64,000 bases of DNA from an uncultured Colwellia sp. (GCA_913062815.1 CAJXWZ010000019.1:40082-104081); one strand, 5' to 3'; positions 51,923 to 62,103 are shown, counted from the stretch's first letter. Notes: generated by a model from the sequence alone, not told the origin. Numbers and translations are program-made.

Positions 51923-53448
51923 CCATTACTCACTTTTTCTATACAAGAAATCTCTATCGTGTGTAGAGGACTATTAGGCATGAGGGTTATTTGGTGGCGT
52001 ACGTCTCTATACCCTTCACGAGAACCAACAAAAGTATATTCTCCCGGTTTTAGCTGTAACTCTTTATTAGCAAAATTACCTAACTCACCAACACGGTATA
52101 ACGTCACTTGGGTTTGATTATCCGACGTGATAAAGAGAGGAATGGGAATGGTAAGTTGTTGTAGTAACTTAGCTAGACTTGCTATTTGTTGCTTTAATTT
52201 GGGCTTTGATTCTTTAATTTGTTTCGCATCTTTTAGTGTTTTAGTTGCTTGATGATAAACACCACTATTAGTCAATCGTTGAGGTTTATTAATAATCTCT
52301 TTCAACTCACTATCAAGTTTGTCACGAGAATCCGTACGAATTAAGCCTATGCGAGCAGCCATTAATGTACTGTCTAACGCTAATATTTCTTTGTATAAAG
52401 CGATGGCTTCCGGCCAATCTTCAGTACTTTCATGTTGTATTGCTTGCTGCGTTTTAAGGGTAATTATTGACTGTTTCTGTTTGTTTTGAGTTTCGATTAT
52501 CGCTTTAGCGGGATCGGTTATTGTGGGTTTGATTTGTTTAGCAATAGTAAAGTCATGTAGTGCCTGCTGATATTCTTGCTTGTTTAAATGTACATATCCT
52601 AATGACATTGCCGTAGAATAATTACGTTCTACAATCTCTTTATTGACGAAATCAAGCTGCTGTTCAACGAGCTCAGACAGTTGGTCAATTTCTTGAGCTT
52701 GTAATAATTTATCTTTAGCGGCATCAAGATTTTTCTCTGCAATTAAGACATTACCTTCATCAACCAGTTTAATGACATCTTGTATAACCTCGCTACGCTT
52801 CATGGCTATTAGCGCTTGTGCATCGTCAGGTTTAATATATAAGGCTATGGTAAGCTCACTGAGTGCTTGCTGTTGGTTGTTATCTTTTAATGCCATTACA
52901 CCCGATTGATAATATTGGCTAAAAGTCTCCTCTAATTTATCTTCAATTGATTGCAATTGTTTCAAGGTAAGTTGGTAATTTTGTAGCGCTTGATCAAATT
53001 CTTGTAAGCGATAATGGACATCGCCGTATTCGGCAATAGATATAGCAGATAAAAAGTCTTTTTTAGCCCATGTTTTAACCTTTTTATGCTCAAGTAATTT
53101 TTGTTTGTTCATTACTTTAGATAAAATATCTTGTGCTGATTTTCTATTTTTGGCGAGCTGTGCTTCTTGCCAAGGTGAGACATCAATTGGCTTTTTTAAC
53201 TCCTCTTTGACGAAGTCTTTGGTATTAACTTGTTGCAGAGGCTTAACATTTTTAGGTAAGGTAAATACCACTACATATAAAACCGACAGTAATATTAATA
53301 AAGAAAAAATAACGAGATACCTTGTTGAAAGCCAAGAACTAAATACTGAAACCAAAGGTTTACGCTCTGGCGATAAATTTAACGATACATCGTTAGACAC
53401 AAAACTATTGTTGTCATTTCTCGGTTCTTTAGACATATTCACATCCAT
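51919..53448 (-). CDS. Membrane-anchored TPR protein with C-terminal PEGA-like domain
   Basis: TM YLVIFSLLILLSVLYVVVFTL; TPR-like helices; C-terminal LKPGEYTFVGSREGYRDV. Confidence 0.8.
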   Translation of the reverse strand: MDVNMSKEPRNDNNSFVSNDVSLNLSPERKPLVSVFSSWLSTRYLVIFSLLILLSVLYVVVFTLPKNVKPLQQVNTKDFVKEELKKPIDVSPWQEAQLAKNRKSAQDILSKVMNKQKLLEHKKVKTWAKKDFLSAISIAEYGDVHYRLQEFDQALQNYQLTLKQLQSIEDKLEETFSQYYQSGVMALKDNNQQQALSELTIALYIKPDDAQALIAMKRSEVIQDVIKLVDEGNVLIAEKNLDAAKDKLLQAQEIDQLSELVEQQLDFVNKEIVERNYSTAMSLGYVHLNKQEYQQALHDFTIAKQIKPTITDPAKAIIETQNKQKQSIITLKTQQAIQHESTEDWPEAIALYKEILALDSTLMAARIGLIRTDSRDKLDSELKEIINKPQRLTNSGVYHQATKTLKDAKQIKESKPKLKQQIASLAKLLQQLTIPIPLFITSDNQTQVTLYRVGELGNFANKELQLKPGEYTFVGSREGYRDVRHQITLMPNSPLHTIEISCIEKVSNG

Positions 53449-53509
53449 TTTTACACTAAATCAAACTTATTATTTTTGGTGATATTAACGCTTACCTTTG
53501 TAGTGCTAA

Positions 53510-54712
53510 CTAAAGGAAAGGTTTATCAGTATCTACTTGGTAAATTTCTTTTAATATTTTCCGCCACTGCTGGTATTGATTTTCAACGGTGCCGGAGAGG
53601 GTTACCGTGCGGTCTTCTAATTCAATCACTTGAGACTCGATGCTAGCCTCAAGGGAGTCGCCTAATTCTTGTAATGCTCCTACGTGGATTAGTGCTTCTT
53701 CAGAACGCTCCATGCCATCTTTTAAAATGTAACCACCCGCTGTCATCCCAATAATGCTGCCTGCACGTACCGAACCCGAAGAGTTTCCGGCACCTAATAT
53801 TCCGGCAATAATTGCCACAGCACCTATGATTTTTTGGTTACGCGCTTTGTGCTCCATTCTACGCATCGCGACGACTTCTTTTAGACTTTCATGACGCCAC
53901 TCTTTATAAGGAGCTTTCATTTCTTTAACGTAGCTACCGTAATACTCTTGTAGAGTGTCGATGAACAGATAATCTCGTTCTCTAATTTTTCTAATACGCA
54001 ACATCATAGGCTCGTCTTCCGCTGGCAAACGATTAATAACAATGCGGCCTTGCTCATTGCTTTCTATGTATTGTGAAAACATTTGTTGAGAAAAAGATTG
54101 GGCGAAGGTTAACTCAGAGACTAATCTAATATGTTGCAATTCTTTCGAACTAAGCTTTTCACGATAACTATTGAGATCATTGGTAATTTGATTATAAATA
54201 TTTTGAAAAGGCTCATAACGTAACTGAGTTTTTTTGTTATAGGCATAATGGCTTGCCTTGTCATGATACGATTTAGTAAACCAATGACGACCAGAAGAGT
54301 CGTAAACTGAAATACCTATATCAAGCATTTCCCCATCGGAGTGAATGATAGAGCCTTTTACCGTGACATCTACTGATTGATGGCCAACAGGGATAACTCT
54401 CACTGCCCCCCATGCTGCGCTTGACTGTACGGTTTCCATTAAAATATAAGGAAAATAACTTGATTCTGCGACTCTAATTTCAGGGAAAACTAACGCATCG
54501 TCTTCTTGATCGGCTAATGCTTCCAAGCCAGGATCAAAAATTGTTATACCAATGTCGAGTAGTTCATTTTCAGGAATGTTATCCGTTACATGAAAAACGG
54601 GCGTGATCTCAGTTGTTTTTACTTCAGTGCTGCTACAGCCACCGATAGCGAAAACAATGCTTATTACGCTACAGCGTAAAAATAGTTTTAAAGTCACAGG
54701 TATCGCCTTCAT
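53510..54712 (-). CDS. Hypothetical lipoprotein (ORF extends to 54769; start chosen at MKAIPV)
   Basis: Lipobox FAIGGC; minus-strand AAGGAAATTAATATG SD supports the 54712 start. Confidence 0.7.
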   Translation of the reverse strand: MKAIPVTLKLFLRCSVISIVFAIGGCSSTEVKTTEITPVFHVTDNIPENELLDIGITIFDPGLEALADQEDDALVFPEIRVAESSYFPYILMETVQSSAAWGAVRVIPVGHQSVDVTVKGSIIHSDGEMLDIGISVYDSSGRHWFTKSYHDKASHYAYNKKTQLRYEPFQNIYNQITNDLNSYREKLSSKELQHIRLVSELTFAQSFSQQMFSQYIESNEQGRIVINRLPAEDEPMMLRIRKIRERDYLFIDTLQEYYGSYVKEMKAPYKEWRHESLKEVVAMRRMEHKARNQKIIGAVAIIAGILGAGNSSGSVRAGSIIGMTAGGYILKDGMERSEEALIHVGALQELGDSLEASIESQVIELEDRTVTLSGTVENQYQQWRKILKEIYQVDTDKPFL

Positions 54713-54713
54713 A

Positions 54714-55844
54714 TTAATTTCCTTGCGATTGGTTTTTATACTTTCGGTATTCTTGCCATAATTTTTCACGTAACGTAGGATTTGCTTCTTTTAGCGCTGC
54801 TTCTCTAATTTGTCTCGCTACAACATCGTCATCATTACCACTGGGAATATCACCAGGGGGAGCATAGACCGTAGCTTGTTGTTTATACTCTCCTTTTCTG
54901 CCACCCGAGCTTACAGGCGCCATACTGCCATTACCGGAGCTATTATCGCTTCCGCTTGAATTTGCTGTTTTCCCCGCTGAACTGGCTTCTCCGTTCAGCA
55001 CATCATCATATAAACTGCCAAAATCACTCGGTTGCTCAGTTTCTTGACTACTACCTCTTTCATTTTCTTTATTTTGAATGTACTCACGTTCACTTAAAAT
55101 CATACCGTCGTAGTCATTAATTCCTTGATTCAGCTTCCCATCTAACTTAGCTATACGCTCCCCACGAGTCATGCCACTATCTTCACCACCTTTGCTAGCA
55201 GCTGACTGTTCACTTTCGGAGCCACTTTCTTCACCTGACTGCTCACTTGAATTTTGAGACGAAGAGCCTGATTCTGATTGCTTACTCTCTTGGCTTCCTG
55301 ACATCTCAGCTTCATCACTTGGGCTTGATTGACTTGAACTGCTACTTTCCTCTTCAGAGAAATCAATCTCTTCACTAGGATTTTTACTCGGTTCTCCTGA
55401 AACATATTCGGTCGATTGCTCTTCTGATGCTTCAGTACTCTGCCCTTGCTCTGCGGATTGATTTTCGTCTGATTGCTCTCCACCTTGTTCAGATTTATTT
55501 TTAGCTTGTTGGCTATCTGAGCTTGATGATGAGCTACTCATTTGCCCCTCACTTTGGCTTTTGCTTTTCTTTGATGGTTTTTGTGGCTTACTACTGGCAG
55601 TTTGTGAAGGCATAGAGGGTGAACTCTTAGACTTTTGCGCAGACTTACTACCCGATTGACTAGGGGTCGAACGACTAGTCGATGGAGAGCTTGCACTTGA
55701 AGAGCTACTTGAACTTGACGAACTACTCGCACTAGATGGTTGCTGACTTGGTGGCGGTGGTGGTGGTGGTGGCGGTGTAGATTTACAGCCAGAAATTGCC
55801 ATAACAAGTAACAATATATAAATTAGTAAATTCGATATTTTCAT
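54714..55844 (-). CDS. Poly-Pro/poly-Ser low-complexity lipoprotein
   Basis: Lipobox MAISGC followed by P9 and long Ser-rich region; structured C-terminus DVVARQIREAALKEANPTLREKLWQEYRKYK. Confidence 0.75.
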   Translation of the reverse strand: MKISNLLIYILLLVMAISGCKSTPPPPPPPPPSQQPSSASSSSSSSSSSSASSPSTSRSTPSQSGSKSAQKSKSSPSMPSQTASSKPQKPSKKSKSQSEGQMSSSSSSSDSQQAKNKSEQGGEQSDENQSAEQGQSTEASEEQSTEYVSGEPSKNPSEEIDFSEEESSSSSQSSPSDEAEMSGSQESKQSESGSSSQNSSEQSGEESGSESEQSAASKGGEDSGMTRGERIAKLDGKLNQGINDYDGMILSEREYIQNKENERGSSQETEQPSDFGSLYDDVLNGEASSAGKTANSSGSDNSSGNGSMAPVSSGGRKGEYKQQATVYAPPGDIPSGNDDDVVARQIREAALKEANPTLREKLWQEYRKYKNQSQGN

Positions 55845-55854
55845 AAGTACATTC

Positions 55855-57126
55855 TCATCTGGTCAAAACATACAGAGGTATTTTTTGTGTATCTACCGGT
55901 GCACCATTAATCAATTTTGGTCTAAATTTTGTATTTCGCAAGTATCTAAAAATTTTAATCCTTTGAGAGACATCATCTTTATATGCGGCGTCAGTCACTT
56001 CGATATTCCTAGCGTCACCGTGTCGCGTTATATCTATAGAAACACGCGCGTACTTTGGACGCTCTTCAGCACTAATAGAATCAAGGTGTCCTCTAGTGAT
56101 TCCATCGAGATGGGGTAAATTGGGTAACGAGATAGGTTGAGTAAAAAGCGACTCTATTTCTGGAGTGAAATTACTTAATGTCAATGCATATTGGTAAGTA
56201 CTTTGATACTGCTTAAGCGCACTTCGCCTTTTATTATAAACAAGATGCCAATCTGCAAGCTTTAATCTATTTTTAATTAATGATGCGTCGGTCGTATCGG
56301 TTTGTTTTTGTAAAATCTCATACTCTCGTTCAATTAAAAATTTTCCAACTTTGTAACTGCTTCGTTGCATATCAGAGTTATATTTTGATTTAACTTCATG
56401 CGCAACGGTGCGTGCGTTACTTGGCGATGTAGCATTATTACTCATGTGGATTGCTAATAAATGCTTCGTTAACATTAAACCGTTATAAGCTTGAACAAGT
56501 TTAATGTCACTATCGCCAAACTGTAATGCGATCAAGTTTGCTGCTCGATAATAAGCGGTATAAGAGTTAACTAGATCTTCTATAGGTTTACCTGAAAAAC
56601 TTGATAGAAATGATCTTAAATACCATTTGGCACGGGTTAATTCAATATCAAGTAGCTCAGAATCATGGTTACCATAATTTCGGCGATATATTTGATAAAG
56701 GTGGTGATAATTATTATTAACTAATATCCATTGCTCACTTTTTTTCAAATTGTTTATTAGTTGAAATACAATAGGTATTTGAGAGGTAGAATATAACCCT
56801 TCATTAATTTTATTCACATGAATTGACCGCTTTAAAACTTCGATAGCTTTATAATATTTTTCGTTTTTTTCATAAATATTTGCGAGACCAATTAATTGCT
56901 GAGCAATGGGAGCGGCATATGCTCCTTGAGCAGATTCCAGTTCTTCAATCGCATCTTGATATTTTTCTATACTATCTTTAAAAGATTTCAATTTTTCTTG
57001 ATCGGTAGCTGCAGTATCATTAATTATAATGACATCTGAGCTAGCAGAGTTTATCTCTGCTAATGAATAACTAGGTTTAGAAAATATAAACAATAGCGAT
57101 ACAAATAGAAAAAAACAGCTTCTCAT
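55855..57126 (-). CDS. Secreted TPR-like protein with TonB-C-like C-terminal domain
   Basis: Signal peptide; C-terminal ARVSIDITRHGDARNIEVTDA...FRYLRNTKFRPKLINGAPVDTQKIPLYVL; minus-strand SD AAGGGGGA upstream of ATG. Confidence 0.75.
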   Translation of the reverse strand: MRSCFFLFVSLLFIFSKPSYSLAEINSASSDVIIINDTAATDQEKLKSFKDSIEKYQDAIEELESAQGAYAAPIAQQLIGLANIYEKNEKYYKAIEVLKRSIHVNKINEGLYSTSQIPIVFQLINNLKKSEQWILVNNNYHHLYQIYRRNYGNHDSELLDIELTRAKWYLRSFLSSFSGKPIEDLVNSYTAYYRAANLIALQFGDSDIKLVQAYNGLMLTKHLLAIHMSNNATSPSNARTVAHEVKSKYNSDMQRSSYKVGKFLIEREYEILQKQTDTTDASLIKNRLKLADWHLVYNKRRSALKQYQSTYQYALTLSNFTPEIESLFTQPISLPNLPHLDGITRGHLDSISAEERPKYARVSIDITRHGDARNIEVTDAAYKDDVSQRIKIFRYLRNTKFRPKLINGAPVDTQKIPLYVLTR

Positions 57127-57772
57127 AGTTCCCCCTTATAAGGGCAGTACACACCATAAACACGCTAATTACAGCGTCATTAACTTATTGCCTAAAATGA
57201 CAATATACTTGGGTATTATTGAGGTTAGCTATTTCCGTTTTATCGTTTCTAATTTATTTTATTATATTGAATTATCTGTGATTTTTAGTATTTTTATACG
57301 TAATTAGGTCATAACACTAGCATATAATTAGCAAAGCTATTTTGTTAGCGTCCTTAAATATAAAGTATAGATAGCAATGCGATTATGTAAAGGAGTCGCA
57401 TAAGAATTTTTTAATATATGGCTATCAAGTGAATAGACTAATTTTAGCTATTAACTAGCGGCAGCGGATCTTTCAAGGGTTAATTTGACAGTAGTTTGAT
57501 TGGTATTTAAGTAAAACAGAGCGATTGAATTATAGATTGCAACTCAAAAGTGCGATAACGCATTATGAATTTCAAACAGAGGTAATTAGAATTTATTAAT
57601 GACTAACCCGAACTATTAAGTTGCTTTGCATACAAAGCTGGCAAAAAGACAAATAAGATATTCTTCGAAACAATATCACTATAAAAATGTCTGCTGACAA
57701 GCCTAATAATTAGCTAAGCATTTGATCTTGACTATAATAATACTTAGTGAAAAAAAAACTAAGGTTATAGCA

Positions 57773-58258
57773 ATGAGTAAGCATAATGACAACAGTGTAG
57801 AATTTTGTTTTCTAGCTGAACCAACTGATGTGAATTTTGGTGGAAAAGTCCATGGCGGTATGGTGATGAAATGGATTGATCAAGCTTCTTATGCATGTGC
57901 CGCCAAATGGAGTAAACGCTATAGTGTTACTGTTTCTGCCAACGGTATTCGATTTATCAGGCCTATTCTTGTTGGTCAAATGGTCAGTGTTACTGCGTCT
58001 ATTGTGCATACCGGTAGAAGTAGTATGCATATATACGTAGTAGTTCGCGCTCGTGATCCTAAAGAAGATAGCCCAGTAATTACAAACCGTTGCTTTATTA
58101 CCTTTATGGCAACTGATGAAAGCGGTTATCCTATTAAAGTTCCAGAGTTCACCCCGAAAACAGCAGAAGATGAAAAACTAGAGCAAGTAGCTATGCATGC
58201 AAAAGACTTCGCTAAACAGTTAGATAATGATTTCGAAGAAAAACTTGGTTGGAAGTAG
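57773..58258 (+). CDS. Acyl-CoA thioesterase (hotdog fold); ORF extends to 57722 but MSKHNDN start preferred
   Basis: LAEPTDVNFGGKVHGGMVMKWIDQASYACAAKWS. Confidence 0.88.
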   Translation: MSKHNDNSVEFCFLAEPTDVNFGGKVHGGMVMKWIDQASYACAAKWSKRYSVTVSANGIRFIRPILVGQMVSVTASIVHTGRSSMHIYVVVRARDPKEDSPVITNRCFITFMATDESGYPIKVPEFTPKTAEDEKLEQVAMHAKDFAKQLDNDFEEKLGWK

Positions 58259-58417
58259 CTTACTTTGCTTAATAAATATTCAACGTTATGGAATAACTAC
58301 CTGAAAAACAACACTAAGAAAAACTTGCAAAGAAATTAAAATCTGCTTACTTGGCAAGCTATGTAAAAGTTGCTATCAATAGTGTCCGTTAAAATTCAGC
58401 GAAAGGTAGAACTAATC

Positions 58418-58813
58418 ATGCAATATCCAGCACACGGAAGTTACAGTATTGAACAACAAAATAATATTTTATTAATTGATGCTCAAGGCCCTTTTAATGA
58501 TGTTTTCCTTGAGCAATATCATCAAGATATTGAACTAATTACTAAAAAAATGAATGACGGTCCTTGGGCCTCATTAGTTTCTTTTAAAGGGAATGGTGTT
58601 TTCACTCCTGATGCAGAAGAAAAGTTGATTGAAACAACTCATTATCGTGAAAAAAATGGCATGGTTGCCGTTGCTGCTGTCATACTAAACAGTGCCTATG
58701 CAGATATTTTACAAATGCAATTACAACGAATTTATCAAGGCTGTAACATCAAGTTTAATTTTTTTAGCGATACAAAGAATGCACAAAAATGGCTCAATAG
58801 TCTTATTAATTAA
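58418..58813 (+). CDS. Hypothetical STAS/SpoIIAA-like protein (start at MQYPAHG)
   Basis: IEQQNNILLIDAQGPFNDVFLEQYHQDIELI. Confidence 0.6.
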   Translation: MQYPAHGSYSIEQQNNILLIDAQGPFNDVFLEQYHQDIELITKKMNDGPWASLVSFKGNGVFTPDAEEKLIETTHYREKNGMVAVAAVILNSAYADILQMQLQRIYQGCNIKFNFFSDTKNAQKWLNSLIN

Positions 58814-58875
58814 GCTATACTTTTCTCATCGATTTGACAATCTACTTAATAGCCTTTGTTAATTAACCGTTTTAT

Positions 58876-58912
58876 CGTAAGCTTTACTTCATTTTATAAA
58901 GTAAAGCTTACG
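58876..58912. promoter_or_regulatory. 14-bp perfect inverted repeat immediately 5' of sfsA ATG
   Basis: cgtaagctttactt-cattttata-aagtaaagcttacg, ends 1 nt before ATG 58914. Confidence 0.7.
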
Positions 58913-58913
58913 A

Positions 58914-59621
58914 ATGAATTTAGATCTTAGCTCTGCCATACTAATTCAACGTTACAAACGCTTCCTTGCTGATGTAACTTTATCCGATGGTAATATGACC
59001 ACAATGCATGTGGCAAATACCGGCGCTATGACCGGCTGTGCGCAGCCGAAAGATATAGTTTGGTATAGTAAATCTCCTAATCCTAAGCGCAAGTATCCTT
59101 TTAGTTGGGAGTTAACACAAACCCAACACAACCACTTTATTTGCGTGAATACCATTCGTGCAAACCAATTAGCGGAAGAAGCTATTCTAAACGGCACAAT
59201 TGTAGAAGTTCAAGGGTTTAATAAATTAGAAAGAGAAGTGAAATACGGCGAAGAAAACAGTCGAGTAGACCTGCTATTAACTTATGAACCAAAGCCAGGA
59301 ACCTTGACTAAAACATATATTGAAGTCAAAAGTGTTACTCTACTCGAACAAGGTCAAGGATACTTCCCTGATACGGTTACAACGCGTGGTCAAAAACATT
59401 TACGAGAATTAATGACATTAGTAAAGAATGGGCATCGAGCCATACTTTTATTTACGGTTTTACACACAGGTATTAAGAATTTTAAAGTCGCTACACATAT
59501 TGACAAGAAGTATGCTGAATTGTTTAAAGAGGCTATTGAATCTGGTGTAGAAATATTAGTTTATCAAGCTGATATTTCTCCTGAAAACATATCCTTAACA
59601 AAGCGCATTAACTTTAAATGA
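58914..59621 (+). CDS. sfsA: Sugar fermentation stimulation protein SfsA
   Basis: [69 protein letters not shown]. Confidence 0.95.
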   Translation: MNLDLSSAILIQRYKRFLADVTLSDGNMTTMHVANTGAMTGCAQPKDIVWYSKSPNPKRKYPFSWELTQTQHNHFICVNTIRANQLAEEAILNGTIVEVQGFNKLEREVKYGEENSRVDLLLTYEPKPGTLTKTYIEVKSVTLLEQGQGYFPDTVTTRGQKHLRELMTLVKNGHRAILLFTVLHTGIKNFKVATHIDKKYAELFKEAIESGVEILVYQADISPENISLTKRINFK

Positions 59622-59658
59622 TATCAAAATTTTAAAATAACCCTATAGGACTTTGTAT

Positions 59659-61038
59659 ATGCTTAAATCAATCCTTATTTTTGTGAGCTCTCTGCTGTTT
59701 TATTTTGCACTTGCCACTCCGTCAATTGCCCAAATAAAGTACCAAGATCAACATATGCTTCATCAAATAGTTCAACAGATTTCAGCTGAAAATATTGAAA
59801 AGGATATCACTACCTTAGTTGATTTTGGTACACGACATACGCTGTCAGAGACTAAATCAGATACACGGGGTATCGGCGCTGCAAGACGTTGGATCAAGTC
59901 AGAATTTGAAAAAATATCCGCGCAATGTAATCAGTGTTTAGAGGTATATTTTCAAGGAGCGACAATTTCTGGTGAGAAACGTATACCAAACCCAGCAGAA
60001 GTTATCAGTGTCATTGCAGTTTTAAAAGGTAAAACTGATCCTAACCGATATGTGATTATGTCTGGGGATATTGATTCAAGAGTAAGCGACATTATGGATT
60101 CAACTTCTGACTCTCCCGGTGCCAACGATAATGCTTCTGGTGTAGCAGGGGTATTAGAGGCAGCGAGAGTTTTAACAAAGTATAAATTTAATGGCTCTAT
60201 TGCTTTCGCCGCTTTATCGGGAGAAGAGCAAGGCCTGTTCGGCGGCAAGATAATGGCACAACAAGCCAAAGAAGACGGTTGGCGTATAAAAGCTGTGTTG
60301 AACAACGACATGATTGGCAATATTGAGGGAGTAAATGGCGTAGTAAATAATACTACCGCTCGAATTTTCGCCGAAGGAACTCGACAAACAGAAACCCTAG
60401 ACCAAGCGAAAACACGTCGATTCACTGGCGGTGAAGTTGACTCTCCTACTAGAAACTTAGCACGTTATATAGATCAAATGGCTGATAGATATATTCCTAA
60501 CCTCGACACTATGATGATTTATCGACTAGATAGATTTGGTCGAGGGGGACACCACCGCCCTTTTAATGATCTTGGCTACCCAGCGGTTCGAATTATGGAA
60601 ACAAATGAAAACTATAACCGTCAACATCAAGATTTAAGAATTGAGAATGGCGTCAGCTATGGTGATACGCTTAATGGAGTAAACTTCAATTATGCGGCTA
60701 AATTAACTAGTCTCAACGCTGTTTCTCTTGCGGGGATGGCATGGGCACCCAACCCACCAGTGAATGTCAGTATTTCTGGCGCTGTAAAAGCAAGTACCAC
60801 ATTAAAATGGGAAAAAGCGAATCATAATGAAAAATCGAATATCTTAGGCTATAAAATTTATTGGCGATTAACCGATGCTTCTCAGTGGCAAAACAGTATT
60901 TTTGTTGGCAATGTTTCACAATACACGCTAAAAAACATAGTGATTGATAATTACTTCTTTGGTGTTGCAAGTGTCAATAATGAGGGTTTTGAAAGTCCTG
61001 TTGTGTTTCCTGGTGACGCTGGTTCGTTTGGTCAATAA
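59659..61038 (+). CDS. Secreted M28-family peptidase with C-terminal Fn3-like domain
   Basis: MSGDIDSRVSDIMDSTSDSPGANDNASGVAGVLEAARVL; ALSGEEQGLFGG; Fn3-like C-terminus. Confidence 0.88.
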   Translation: MLKSILIFVSSLLFYFALATPSIAQIKYQDQHMLHQIVQQISAENIEKDITTLVDFGTRHTLSETKSDTRGIGAARRWIKSEFEKISAQCNQCLEVYFQGATISGEKRIPNPAEVISVIAVLKGKTDPNRYVIMSGDIDSRVSDIMDSTSDSPGANDNASGVAGVLEAARVLTKYKFNGSIAFAALSGEEQGLFGGKIMAQQAKEDGWRIKAVLNNDMIGNIEGVNGVVNNTTARIFAEGTRQTETLDQAKTRRFTGGEVDSPTRNLARYIDQMADRYIPNLDTMMIYRLDRFGRGGHHRPFNDLGYPAVRIMETNENYNRQHQDLRIENGVSYGDTLNGVNFNYAAKLTSLNAVSLAGMAWAPNPPVNVSISGAVKASTTLKWEKANHNEKSNILGYKIYWRLTDASQWQNSIFVGNVSQYTLKNIVIDNYFFGVASVNNEGFESPVVFPGDAGSFGQ

Positions 61039-61125
61039 TCAAGGTGCCATAGAGAATACATGTTGATGATGGTGTCGAAGGTAATTTAATGCTTGGCTCT
61101 TCGCCAGAGCAGAGGTTAGTTTTAG

Positions 61126-61878
61126 TTATAAGCCCCACTTATCAATAATTTTTTGATAAGTTCCCTTATTCTTAATTTTTGTTAACGCTTCTTTTAATCT
61201 GTTCACGGTTTCAATTGGCGTTTTCAATCCTGTCGCTATATGTAACTCTGAAGGAAAGTCTTCTAATTGAACATAAGCTTTAATGTCCTCTTTATTCAAA
61301 CCTATACTCGACATTTCTTGTTCCAGCGCGATAAAATTAGTCAAAATAAAGTCAATTCGCTTTTTAAATAGCATATGCCACATTTGCTCATATCTAACAG
61401 CCAAATATAAGTTTTCTTCGCTTGTAAAGCCGGCTTGCTTTAAATACGTTTCAGAATGATAACCTCTAATAGTACCCACTACATGCCGTTTTGCATCATC
61501 GATTTTTTGTAAATTTAAATCAGAACGATTTTTCAAACCAATCAAAAATGCTGCTGCCTTGTAACTTTGGCCTATCCATTGAAATTCTAGTAAACGTGCA
61601 GGGGTTTTCAATAAAGAAAACATAAATACGTTGGGCTGATCTTTCGTAGTTTTATAACTTCTAGCGAAAGGTATTATTTTAATTTTTGCTTTAATACCAG
61701 CAGTTTCACAAACGGCTTCTACAACCTCAATTAAAAACCCTTTAGGTTTGTTTTCATCATCTAAGTAATGGTATGGCGGAAGGTTTTCAGCTACAAATAG
61801 TAGCGAATTAGAATAACTAGTATTATTAAAGCCCAATAAGAAAAACAATAAAATGATAACTTTATATTTTAGTTTCAC
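61126..61878 (-). CDS. Periplasmic solute-binding protein (SBP_bac_3 family)
   Basis: LLFVAENLPPYHYLDDENKPKGFLIEVVEAVCETAGIKAKI. Confidence 0.85.
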   Translation of the reverse strand: MKLKYKVIILLFFLLGFNNTSYSNSLLFVAENLPPYHYLDDENKPKGFLIEVVEAVCETAGIKAKIKIIPFARSYKTTKDQPNVFMFSLLKTPARLLEFQWIGQSYKAAAFLIGLKNRSDLNLQKIDDAKRHVVGTIRGYHSETYLKQAGFTSEENLYLAVRYEQMWHMLFKKRIDFILTNFIALEQEMSSIGLNKEDIKAYVQLEDFPSELHIATGLKTPIETVNRLKEALTKIKNKGTYQKIIDKWGL

Positions 61879-62030
61879 CTAATCATCCTTTAGATCGACA
61901 ACATCTAATTTACAGCATAGTCAATTTTCATTTAACAAACTAGCAAGATAGAGTTTTAGTGACAAGCGAATCTAAAGTCTACTTTGTCTAGATGACAGAT
62001 TTAATGCTAATCATTTTTAAGCCAATAAAA

Positions 62031-62058
62031 AACCCTTACCAAATGAATGATAAGGGTT
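62031..62058 (-). terminator. Terminator downstream of rpsQ
   Basis: Minus-strand AACCCTTA-loop-TAAGGGTT then TTTTATTGG. Confidence 0.75.
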
Positions 62059-62103
62059 TTCAAATAACACTTATTAAAATTTAATTTAGTATCGAAATAC
62101 TAA

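Noticed and set aside
55169-55807. ORFs 55169-55483 and 55538-55807 (His/Arg/Gln-rich)
   Set aside because: Alternative-frame translation of the poly-Ser/poly-Pro lipoprotein; low complexity artefact.
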